Shown here in pieces: positions 1 through 4,948 of a DNA stretch of 6,324 nt. A program made the translations under genes and the position numbers. Under the pieces are notes generated by a model. The model saw only the letters and a program-made list of their open reading frames with translations. It searched no databases and was not told the DNA's origin. This DNA comes from Solirubrobacteraceae bacterium (GTDB lineage Bacteria; Actinomycetota; Thermoleophilia; Solirubrobacterales; Solirubrobacteraceae): contig JASHYF010000350.1 in the NCBI GenBank assembly GCA_030043235.1, positions 1 to 6,324 on the forward strand. The letters run 5' to 3'. Position 1 is the first letter of the stretch; every line of letters starts with the position of its first letter.

Positions 1-372
1 CTGCGCGGAGTAGGCCCCCGCTGAGATCGACGCGAAGGCGATATTCAGCGTCCTGGTCTGAGAGCTGCGGGAGAAATTCCCAGCCCGCCTTGCCCTCGGG
101 ACGAGCCGTCTGGTGGCCAGGAGGCCGACGGCTGCCATTACGAGGCTTGATAGCCCGAAGACGACTGAACCCCCGGTCAAGGCCACGATCGAGACGATGA
201 AGATGTCTACCAGAGCAACAAACGCGCTCCCGGCCAGCACGGTTCGCAGCTCCCGAGTTGCGGGGTTCGCGTCATCCGCGTTGACGACCGATACGGCGAC
301 GACCAGCAACCCCAAGATGGCAGCGGACGCGCCCGCGCTTGCGATGAAGAAGCTCTCATAGTGGCCCACCAC
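1..372 (-). CDS. Small multi-pass membrane protein of unknown function (3' end cut by window edge)
   Basis: A reading frame without stops runs leftwards from GTG 372 (or the adjacent GTG 369) to the window edge, giving 124 residues. An in-frame TAG nine bases before GTG 372 fixes the start closely. The protein has hydrophobic segments at about residues 8-30 (beginning FFIASAGASAAILGLL), 46-65 and 68-87. A basic stretch follows (about 88-107, many Arg), and another hydrophobic segment seems to begin near 109. This fits a four-helix integral membrane protein. The opening resembles uncharacterised small membrane proteins of high-GC Actinobacteria that I have seen, but I cannot name a family or function. 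The acidic loop between helices 1 and 2 (NADDANPATRE) is the only polar feature of note. The gene points away from everything else in the window, so it is probably a separate transcription unit. That it encodes a membrane protein is fairly sure; its role is unknown. Confidence 0.7.
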   Translation of the reverse strand, partial: MVGHYESFFIASAGASAAILGLLVVAVSVVNADDANPATRELRTVLAGSAFVALVDIFIVSIVALTGGSVVFGLSSLVMAAVGLLATRRLVPRARRAGNFSRSSQTRTLNIAFASISAGAYSAQ

Positions 373-378
373 AACGCC

Positions 379-384
379 ACCCTA
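379..384 (-). promoter_or_regulatory. Putative -10 element (TAGGGT) for a leaderless membrane-protein transcript
   Basis: Read on the minus strand, TAGGGT lies 6 nt before GTG 372. This TAnnnT-then-start spacing is what leaderless actinobacterial transcripts show, and it recurs at other starts in this window. No convincing Shine-Dalgarno sequence precedes the start. I see no clear -35. Confidence 0.35.
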
Positions 385-634
385 TCGGGCATCATCGGCG
401 GCGATCGTGGCGGGGCCGTGTCATAGCCAGCTCGCGGCTCGCGCGAAAACCCGCCCACATGCAGACACTTCCCGAGATGAAGCCAACCGCCCGCGCCCGG
501 GGGGACGGCTCTCGGCACACCATTCCGATCGCCTGGGCAACGGCATAGCCGACGCATTGCCCGAGGTGTGGCTTGCCCGCGAGCCTGCCTCTCGATGGTG
601 AGGCGGCTACCCCCACGGCGTGGCCTCAGCGGGG

Positions 635-648
635 CGACGCCGGCGTCG
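635..648. repeat. 14-bp perfect palindrome upstream of the sensor gene
   Basis: CGACGCCGGCGTCG is a perfect palindrome. A one-mismatch copy, CGACGCCGGTGTCG, recurs 52 bp further on at 687-700, inside the hairpin described there. Two near-identical dyads about five helical turns apart, some 160 and 110 bp before the sensor gene, could be binding sites for a dimeric regulator. CG-rich palindromes also arise by chance in DNA of this composition. Confidence 0.3.
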
Positions 649-679
649 TGCGCAGTCGCGTATCTCGCCAGGTTGCCCG

Positions 680-707
680 AAAAGGTCGACGCCGGTGTCG
701 GCCTTTT
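680..707. terminator. Stem-loop with A-rich and T-rich flanks; possible terminator or leader hairpin
   Basis: The arms AAAAGGTCGAC (680-690) and GTCGGCCTTTT (697-707) pair over 11 positions with one T/G wobble, around the 6-base loop GCCGGT. A GC-rich stem closed by A/T runs is the form of a bidirectional intrinsic terminator. However, no gene ends here on either strand, so a structured leader or an operator is equally possible. The loop-proximal part is also the second copy of the 14-bp dyad at 635-648. Confidence 0.35.
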
Positions 708-808
708 GTAGCCGTCGTACAGCTTAAAGATGAACGCTGCCGTCGTCCTTTACCGGCACGTTTCACCGTCGTTTGTGATGCTTGTTCTATGACTGTAAGA
801 CCATCTTC

Positions 809-2602
809 GTGACCGATCCTAGCGCGTCGACTCTGCGGGGCCGATTGCCAGATACGGGCAGCCACCACGCCGCCCGACCGTTCGTCCACTTCAGCGGTTC
901 GGCGACCGCGCTCGCCGTGCCGGGCGCCGATCTGTCCAGTGTGGGTATCTCTCGCCGGAACGGAGCAAAGAGTTATGTCGCGGTGCGCGAAGGGGCACCG
1001 GCAGCGGTCGCCGTGCTGAGTGAGGCTGGGTCGGTCGAGCGTGCGACGAGAGCCTTCTTGGACCGGTTCGACGTGCGTGACGGTTCGTTGGCCTCGTGTC
1101 CACACGAGGTCGAGCTGATCACCGCGTGCCAGGCTGACCACCTGACGGTGCTGCTCGACGGTCTCGAGGCGGACCTGGTCGCGGCAGTCGACGATGACGG
1201 CCGGCGCTCGGCCGTGCTCACGATCCCAACTGCGCGCGATGCGGCGGTTAGCGATCCGGTAAGTCCAGTACTCGAGGAGCCGCTAGACGAGAGTCCCGCG
1301 ATCGTCTGGCTGAAGGACCTGGATGGCCGCTACCTGCGCGTGAACCGCCGCTACGTCGACCAGCTCGAGACCGATGCCGACTGCGTGTGCGGCCGGACCG
1401 ATGCCGAACTCACCGCCGCGGGGTCGATCGAGGGGCTGCGACTCGATGAAGGGGACACCGCTGCTGGGAGCGACCTGCTGGAGCTCGAGTACCGGATCGG
1501 CGCGTTCGAAGAGCGCCCCGCATTTGTCGCTCTGCGCTTCGCGCTGCACGACGGCGAGGGACAGCCGACGGCCACCTGCAGCGTGGCGGCACCGGTCGCG
1601 GAGGAATCGCTGGCGCGTTCAGAGTGCGAGCGGTTGATGAGGATCGATCGCTGGGGACGGCTCGACGCGTTCGCGATCCGTCAGGAGCTGCTCGACGAGT
1701 GGGGGCTCACGCTGGCCGACGGGAGCTCCGGTCCGCCTCTCGACCGTGACGACCGCGTCGCGGCGGTCCTCGTTGAGCGAGACGAGGCGCTCGCGACGGC
1801 CGCGCGGCTGGAGGAGGAGCTGCTGAAGGAGCGCGAGCAGTGGGGCAGCCTCGGCGCCGAGTCGGAACGCGCTGCCCGGCGCGCCGACGAGCTCGCTGGC
1901 GCCGTTGCGGCCGAGCGGGCGCGATCAGCCGAGCTCGAGGAGTCGCTCGTTCGCGCCGAGGCCCGTGTGGGAGAGCTGCAAGACGAGCTGACGGCCGTCC
2001 AAGCGGAGCTCGAGGAGCACCTGCGGCGTGCGGAGGCGCTCGAGGCTGCCGCGTCCGCGTCGGAGAGCAATGGCCTCAAGTGGGGCACAGGCTCGCAGCG
2101 CGCCCTCTCGGCCGCGCTCGTGAGCCTCACGGAGTGGAACTCGGTGCTCAACCACGCGGTTGGCACGCTCGGCTCGGAGGGAGGATGGGATGCGACGATC
2201 GCGTGGTGCCCCGAGCGGCGCGGGTCGATGACGTGCGGCGCGATCTGGATGCGCGACCCCGCAGGCCTGGCTACGTTCGAGAACCAGACCTGGAAACAGC
2301 GAGCGGATGCGTCGAGGGCAGAGTTCGGTCGTGCTCGCAACCGGATGGCCGCGACCTGCGTACTCGAGTTGCAGTCGGCCGAGGACCCGGTGCTCAGGGC
2401 CGCCGCGGCGGAGGGCATGGGCTCAGCGCTTCTGGTGCCAATCAGCGGCGGCGGCGAGACGATCGCGATGCTCGAGCTGTTGTGCCGGACGGCCACCGCG
2501 CCGAACGCGGAGCTGATGGTCTCGCTCGAGGCGATCGCTCTGCAACTCGGCGCAATCGCACAGCTCCTCAAGCTCACGGAGGTGCCCCGGTGGCGGGTGT
2601 GA
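809..2602 (+). CDS. PAS / coiled-coil / GAF sensor protein without output domain
   Basis: Probably a cytoplasmic signal-sensing protein; there is no signal peptide or membrane segment. Numbering from TTG 782 (606 residues; GTG 809 is residue 10), a PAS fold occupies about 172-272, opening PAIVWLKDLDGRYLRVNRRY, a typical PAS start. A long heptad-like segment rich in Glu, Ala, Arg and Leu (about 322-428) should form a coiled coil, hence a dimer. A GAF-like domain spans about 446-597. Residues 72-150 may be a degenerate second PAS domain (weak). I see no histidine kinase, GGDEF, EAL, phosphatase or HTH region, so the protein must signal through a partner or act as a scaffold. The start is uncertain. 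An in-frame TGA at 776-778 limits it to TTG 782 or later. GTG 809 is preferred because TAAGAC, a weak -10-like hexamer, ends 7 nt before it; neither start has a good Shine-Dalgarno. The stop is TGA at 2600-2602. The ligand is unknown. Confidence 0.82.
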   Translation: MTDPSASTLRGRLPDTGSHHAARPFVHFSGSATALAVPGADLSSVGISRRNGAKSYVAVREGAPAAVAVLSEAGSVERATRAFLDRFDVRDGSLASCPHEVELITACQADHLTVLLDGLEADLVAAVDDDGRRSAVLTIPTARDAAVSDPVSPVLEEPLDESPAIVWLKDLDGRYLRVNRRYVDQLETDADCVCGRTDAELTAAGSIEGLRLDEGDTAAGSDLLELEYRIGAFEERPAFVALRFALHDGEGQPTATCSVAAPVAEESLARSECERLMRIDRWGRLDAFAIRQELLDEWGLTLADGSSGPPLDRDDRVAAVLVERDEALATAARLEEELLKEREQWGSLGAESERAARRADELAGAVAAERARSAELEESLVRAEARVGELQDELTAVQAELEEHLRRAEALEAAASASESNGLKWGTGSQRALSAALVSLTEWNSVLNHAVGTLGSEGGWDATIAWCPERRGSMTCGAIWMRDPAGLATFENQTWKQRADASRAEFGRARNRMAATCVLELQSAEDPVLRAAAAEGMGSALLVPISGGGETIAMLELLCRTATAPNAELMVSLEAIALQLGAIAQLLKLTEVPRWRV

Positions 2603-2682
2603 GCGTTCGCGCCTGGGCGGCGCCGCTGCTGCGCGGCCTACCCATGACCCACCACAGGCCGCGGTGGCTAGCGATATCGAGA

Positions 2683-2698
2683 GATAGCATTTGCTATC
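2683..2698 (+). promoter_or_regulatory. Palindromic operator overlapping the promoter of the RHH-HTH gene
   Basis: GATAGCA-TT-TGCTATC is a perfect inverted repeat with 7-bp arms and a 2-bp centre, ending 9 bp before GTG 2708. The hexamer TATCGT (2695-2700) starts inside its right arm and ends 7 nt before that GTG, which fits a -10 with leaderless initiation. Flanking half-sites GCTAG occur at 2667-2671 and 2701-2705, and CGATATCG at 2672-2679 is also a palindrome. The gene encodes a DNA-binding protein, so autorepression by occlusion of the -10 is the simple inference. Confidence 0.55.
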
Positions 2699-2707
2699 GT
2701 GCTAGGG

Positions 2708-3082
2708 GTGTCTGAGGATCGTGTTCCGCTGTTTGTGAGGCTGCCAGCCCAGCAGGCCGCTGCACTCGACCGCCTGGTCGACTCGACTGGCCGTCGCAAG
2801 CAGCAGTTGGTGAGCGATTTGCTCGCTGACCAGCTCACGGTGGGGCAGATCGAGATCATGGAGAGCGCTCGCTCGGGCGGCGAGGAGGTGCTGACGCTGG
2901 ATGAGGCGGCGGCGCTGCTGCGGCTGCCCGCAGACGTCGTCCGCGCGAGAGCGGCCGAGGGCGAGATGCCCGGCCGATCGTTTGGGGACGAGTGGCGGTT
3001 CTCCCGGCCAGCGCTGCTCGCGTGGCTCACCGGCCCGGAGACTTCGCAGCGCGAGCCCGGAGCGCAGAACGACGAGGACTAG
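2708..3082 (+). CDS. RHH-HTH fusion DNA-binding regulator (CopG-like N-terminus, excisionase-type HTH C-terminus)
   Basis: A 124-residue transcriptional regulator or antitoxin-like protein made of two DNA-binding parts. Residues about 5-43 (opening DRVPLFVRLPAQQAAALDRL) form a strand-helix-helix of ribbon-helix-helix type, with strand VPLFVRL and helices around 14-25 and 28-41. Residues about 60-107 form a MerR/excisionase-type (HTH_17) winged helix: LTLDEAAALLRL, then a recognition helix, then GDEWRFSRPALLAWL, whose W-R-F wing and final helix are hallmarks of that family. Numbering is from GTG 2708; GTG 2699 in the same frame would add three residues but lies inside the -10/operator. The palindrome at 2683-2698 suggests autoregulation. 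The hydrolase follows at once, with its ribosome binding site inside this gene's last codons, so the two are probably one operon. Proteins of this build often act as antitoxins next to a nuclease toxin; here the neighbour is a hydrolase instead, so I do not call it an antitoxin. Confidence 0.8.
   Translation: MSEDRVPLFVRLPAQQAAALDRLVDSTGRRKQQLVSDLLADQLTVGQIEIMESARSGGEEVLTLDEAAALLRLPADVVRARAAEGEMPGRSFGDEWRFSRPALLAWLTGPETSQREPGAQNDED
3074..3078 (+). promoter_or_regulatory. Ribosome binding site GAGGA that points at an ACG codon
   Basis: GAGGA overlaps the last codons of the RHH-HTH gene, whose stop TAG is at 3080-3082. It lies 5 nt before ACG 3084 and 8 nt before ACG 3087, both in the hydrolase frame. 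The first canonical start in that frame after the stop, GTG 3102, is 23 nt away, which is too far for this site. This decides between candidate starts of the hydrolase. Confidence 0.5.
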
Positions 3083-3101
3083 CACGACGCAACGGCCGAT
3101 C

Positions 3102-3854
3102 GTGCTTGTCCCCGGAGCCTGTCTCGGCGGTTGGGCATGGCAGCAGGTATCCACGCGGCTTCGGGCGCAGGGGCACGATGTCTATCCGGTGACCTTGACC
3201 GGGCTGGGTGAGCGGGTGCATCTCGCGCATGTCGGAACCGACCTGGAGACACATATCGCGGACGTGGTCAACACCCTCGACTACAACGCGATCCAGGATG
3301 CCGTTCTGGTGGGACACAGCTACGCCGGCACGGTCATCACGGGCGCCGCGGACCGCCGAGCACATCGTCTGCACGCCGTCGTCTACCTCGACACCTCTCC
3401 GCTCCCGGACGGCACTGCGATCACCGACGTTCAGTCCCCCGAACAGCGCGAGCAGCAACTTCGCGCGGTGCGGGAGCACGGGGACGGCTGGCGGTGGCCG
3501 GTGCCCGACCGTGAGACCCTCATGGCTGGCACATTCGGAAGCGCCAGCGGATTGACTGACGAACACTTGCGGCTGATCGCCGACCTGGCCACCCCGCAGC
3601 CCTACGCGACTATGACCTCGCCTCTACGCCTCACGCATGACAAGCCTCCCGGTATTCGCCGCGTGACGATCTTCTGCACCGATGGCGGCATCGACGTTGC
3701 GACCCTGCGCGAACTCCTCGCCCGAGGTGACCCTCGCGCTGCGATCTTCGCCGATCCCGACTGGGAGCTTCACGACCTTCCCGCGGGACACTGGGCGATG
3801 TTCTCTCTGCCGGGCCCACTCACAGACGTGCTGCACCAGATCGCCGAAGGCTGA
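3102..3854 (+). CDS. Alpha/beta-fold hydrolase (esterase-like, EstC/SABP2-type)
   Basis: A soluble serine hydrolase that probably cleaves a small ester; the substrate is unknown. Numbering from GTG 3102 (250 residues), the oxyanion-hole segment VPGACLGGWAW is at 3-13. The nucleophile elbow GHSYAG is at 71-76 with Ser73, and the catalytic His is His230 in GHWAMFSLPGPL, matching the family pattern GHxxMxSxPxxL. The acid is likely Asp194 or Asp198 in the CTDGGID segment. The stretch TGLGERVHLAHVGTDLETHI is also characteristic of the EstC / plant methylesterase-like group. The triad is intact and the length normal (about 240-270). The start is odd: GTG 3102 removes part of the first beta strand, whereas ACG 3084 has a well-placed GAGGA and would give MTQRPIVLVPG, a very normal N-terminus for this family. 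I give the first canonical codon, but the true start is probably 3084. The gene follows the RHH-HTH gene by 1-19 nt, suggesting translational coupling. Confidence 0.85.
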   Translation: MLVPGACLGGWAWQQVSTRLRAQGHDVYPVTLTGLGERVHLAHVGTDLETHIADVVNTLDYNAIQDAVLVGHSYAGTVITGAADRRAHRLHAVVYLDTSPLPDGTAITDVQSPEQREQQLRAVREHGDGWRWPVPDRETLMAGTFGSASGLTDEHLRLIADLATPQPYATMTSPLRLTHDKPPGIRRVTIFCTDGGIDVATLRELLARGDPRAAIFADPDWELHDLPAGHWAMFSLPGPLTDVLHQIAEG

Positions 3855-3918
3855 GCAACGACCCGTACCCACATACCGGACGGATGCGGATCTGCGGTTC
3901 GCGTCGAGTCCGTCGAGT

Positions 3919-3970
3919 GGGCGAAACTGCTCTGTGCGCAAACCATGCGCTGCTGGCAGTGCCGGCTGTG
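3919..3970 (+). repeat. Dispersed module-boundary repeat, copy 1 (diverged)
   Basis: The 34-bp core (3919-3952, starting GGGCGAAACT and ending CCATGCGCTG) matches copy 2 at 32 of 34 positions and copy 3 at 30 of 34. The following CTGGCAGTGCCGGC resembles the GC-rich tail of the other copies. The left arm present in copies 2 and 3 (GTTTGCCGACAAG) is absent or too diverged to see. GCGC-AAACCAT-GCGC (3937-3951 region) can form a 4-bp hairpin. This copy lies 64 bp after the hydrolase stop and before the RHH-MazF promoter. Confidence 0.75.
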
Positions 3971-4001
3971 GCAATCGACTGAGAGCGCCGAAGCGTCCCT
4001 C

Positions 4002-4025
4002 ATGTAGCATGTTTCGTGCTACATT
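4002..4025 (+). promoter_or_regulatory. Palindromic operator/promoter of the RHH-MazF module
   Basis: ATGTAGCA (4002-4009) and TGCTACAT (4017-4024) form a perfect 8-bp inverted repeat around a 7-bp spacer. The hexamer TACATT (4020-4025) begins inside the right arm and ends 7 nt before GTG 4033, fitting a -10 with leaderless initiation. RHH antitoxins, alone or with their toxin, normally bind such palindromes and repress their own promoter, so this is the expected autoregulation site. The half-site TAGCA/TGCTA is the same as at 2683-2698, but the spacing differs. Confidence 0.65.
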
Positions 4026-4032
4026 AGACCGC

Positions 4033-4278
4033 GTGAGCCGTTCTCTTCATGTGCGCCTGGACGACAGCTCGGCCGCAGCGCTGAGCGTCATCCGCAATGA
4101 GGGGCTTAGCGACTCCGAGGCGGTCCGCACTGCGCTGCGCGAGACTGCAGCAAGACGTCGGGCTCGCTCCTCCATTGCAGCCGAGGTTAGACGGCTCGCA
4201 CGTGATGAGGACGACCGAGCCGAGATGCGAGCGATCCGCGAACAGATGGCGGAACTGGCGCCGAAGTCCACTGACTGA
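4033..4278 (+). CDS. Ribbon-helix-helix antitoxin of a MazEF-like module
   Basis: An 81-residue antitoxin expected to bind DNA through its N-terminus and neutralise the MazF toxin with its C-terminus. Residues 3-9 (RSLHVRL) form the DNA-contacting strand; helices follow at about 11-21 and 26-39 (SDSEAVRTALRETAARR), the usual RHH pattern. The charged tail (about 45-78, many Arg, Glu, Asp) is predicted helical and is the likely toxin-binding part. GTG 4033 is chosen because the RHH strand begins at once after it and the palindromic promoter lies directly upstream. An in-frame ATG at 3682 would put more than 100 residues of hydrolase shadow in front. The stop TGA (4276-4278) is followed one base later by the GTG of the toxin gene, so the two are coupled. 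Antitoxin first, toxin second is the usual order. Confidence 0.82.
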   Translation: MSRSLHVRLDDSSAAALSVIRNEGLSDSEAVRTALRETAARRRARSSIAAEVRRLARDEDDRAEMRAIREQMAELAPKSTD

Positions 4279-4279
4279 G

Positions 4280-4597
4280 GTGGTGCGTGGCGAGATGTTT
4301 CGCCTGCCTGCGCCGCGAGGGACGCGCGGCAGGGAGCAGCGAGGCGCGCGCTACGCGGTGGTCGTTCAAGCCGACGAGTTCCTGACGCTGAGCACCGTCC
4401 TCGTTTCACCGACCTCCACGAATGCGCGACCGGCGAGCTTTCGGCCAGGGATCACCCTCGATGGCATTCCCACACGCATCCTCGTCGAGCAGACGACTGT
4501 CGTGGATCCCCAGCGCCTGGGACACTCCGCGGGGCGCCTCGATCCGGATGAGATGAACGCTGTCGATGAAGCGCTCACGCTCGTCTTGGGCCTTTAA
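4280..4597 (+). CDS. mazF: MazF/PemK-type endoribonuclease toxin
   Basis: A 105-residue toxin of the MazF/PemK family, ribosome-independent endoribonucleases that cut RNA at short sequence motifs and stop growth when not held by the antitoxin. The family landmarks appear in order: opening RGEMFRLP, then the RG-E--G-RYAVVVQ strand region (REQRGARYAVVVQADEF), then VLVSPTSTNARPASFRP, and the closing ILVEQTTVVDPQRLG, equivalent to the usual RhxxxQhxTVDxxRL. The length is typical (about 105-120). The Arg and Thr of the usual active site appear present, so it may be functional. GTG 4280 and GTG 4283 are both possible; the family N-terminus fits either, and ATG 4295 would cut into it. The gene begins one base after the antitoxin stop, so translation is coupled. 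The target sequence cannot be read from the gene. Repeat copy 2 begins only 7 nt after its stop. Confidence 0.88.
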   Translation: MVRGEMFRLPAPRGTRGREQRGARYAVVVQADEFLTLSTVLVSPTSTNARPASFRPGITLDGIPTRILVEQTTVVDPQRLGHSAGRLDPDEMNAVDEALTLVLGL

Positions 4598-4603
4598 GGT
4601 TTA

Positions 4604-4671
4604 GTTTGCCGACAAGAAAAACGGGCGAAACTTGTCTGTGCGCAAACCATGCGCTGATGGCGGCGCCGGCG
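4604..4671 (+). repeat. Dispersed module-boundary repeat, copy 2 (complete)
   Basis: A 68-bp element that matches copy 3 (5699-5766) at 64 of 68 positions without gaps. It can fold as a two-step stem. The outer arms are GTTTGC (4604-4609) and GCAAAC (4642-4647). The inner arms are GACAAG (4611-4616) and CTTGTC (4631-4636), with the loop AAAAACGGGCGAAA. Part of the outer arm can instead pair as GCGC-AAACCAT-GCGC (4640-4654). A GC-rich tail ending GGCGCCGGCGG follows. The element sits between the convergent ends of the MazF gene and the small gene at 4705-4926. Confidence 0.85.
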
Positions 4672-4704
4672 GTGGGCGTCGGTTGACCGGGAGCTTGCTT
4701 GTGC

Positions 4705-4926
4705 TCAGGAGGCGCGCGCTTCGGCTGCCGCTGGCGTAGTAGGCACCGTCGGGTCCGTGCTTCCGTTGTTGGCTGCTCGCTTCATCTCGATGGCGCGACG
4801 GGCGCCCTGAGAGAGCAGCATTGCGCTTTCGGCGACCCCGGCGAGCACGTCGGGGGTAGCGTCCACGAGCCGGTCTCCCCGGACCACCTGGGCTCGGTCG
4901 CCCGTTCCTTGCGAGCCGCTGTCCAT
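4705..4926 (-). CDS. Small hypothetical protein downstream of the Fic gene
   Basis: A 73-residue product starting at ATG 4926 (MDSGSQGTGDRAQVVRGDRL) that I do not recognise. Residues about 22-52 are likely helical and amphipathic (DVLAGVAESAMLLSQGARR, then AIEMKRAANN); the N-terminus and the Thr/Pro/Ala-rich tail look disordered. The start lies 22 bases after the Fic stop on the same strand, so it may be the Fic partner. However, Fic and Doc antitoxins usually precede the toxin, and I find no [S/T]xxxE[G/N] inhibitory motif of the FicA kind here. GTG 4944 and ATG 4986 are alternative in-frame starts; the latter would overlap Fic by 38 bases. A TACGCT hexamer 6 nt before ATG 4926 suggests it may also be transcribed alone. 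Coding status is probable rather than certain. Confidence 0.5.
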   Translation of the reverse strand: MDSGSQGTGDRAQVVRGDRLVDATPDVLAGVAESAMLLSQGARRAIEMKRAANNGSTDPTVPTTPAAAEARAS

Positions 4927-4932
4927 GTATCT

Positions 4933-4938
4933 AGCGTA
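4933..4938 (-). promoter_or_regulatory. Putative internal -10 (TACGCT) before the small gene after Fic
   Basis: On the minus strand TACGCT ends 6 nt before ATG 4926, the same leaderless-style spacing as at other starts in the window. A possible Shine-Dalgarno GAGG lies about 12 nt before the same ATG, which is long but usable, so translation from a Fic read-through mRNA is also possible. Confidence 0.3.
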
Positions 4939-4948
4939 CCTCACACCT

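Larger units (their letters stand above)
385..781. other. Gene-free stretch with GC-rich dyads
   Basis: I find no convincing coding region on either strand in these roughly 400 bases. Frames that stay open here give low-complexity Arg/Pro/Ser-rich products without recognisable domains. The right half holds two related dyads (635-648 and 680-707). The stretch separates the leftward membrane-protein gene from the rightward sensor gene, so it should contain the promoters of both. Confidence 0.5.

Noticed and set aside
1681..2577. Long minus-strand open frame of 298 residues opposite the sensor gene
   Set aside because: It is a Ser/Ala/Arg-rich shadow of the coiled-coil and GAF coding region, with no domain pattern; the plus frame has clear PAS and GAF features.
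2901..3083. Hydrolase starting at ATG 2901, inside the RHH-HTH gene
   Set aside because: The added 60-odd residues are Arg/Cys-rich and frame-shifted from a well-supported HTH domain; the hydrolase fold begins with the PIVLVPG strand.
3682..4032. Extended antitoxin starting at ATG 3682
   Set aside because: The extra residues come from the hydrolase gene in another frame and from repeat copy 1; the RHH strand starts right after GTG 4033, which has the promoter directly upstream.
4618..4662. Hammerhead-type ribozyme in the repeat (GAAAC, GTC, CTGATG in order)
   Set aside because: Copy 2 has CTGATGG rather than CTGATGA, copy 3 has CTGGTGG and copy 1 CTGCTGG, so the essential core is not conserved, and the stem III equivalent is too short.
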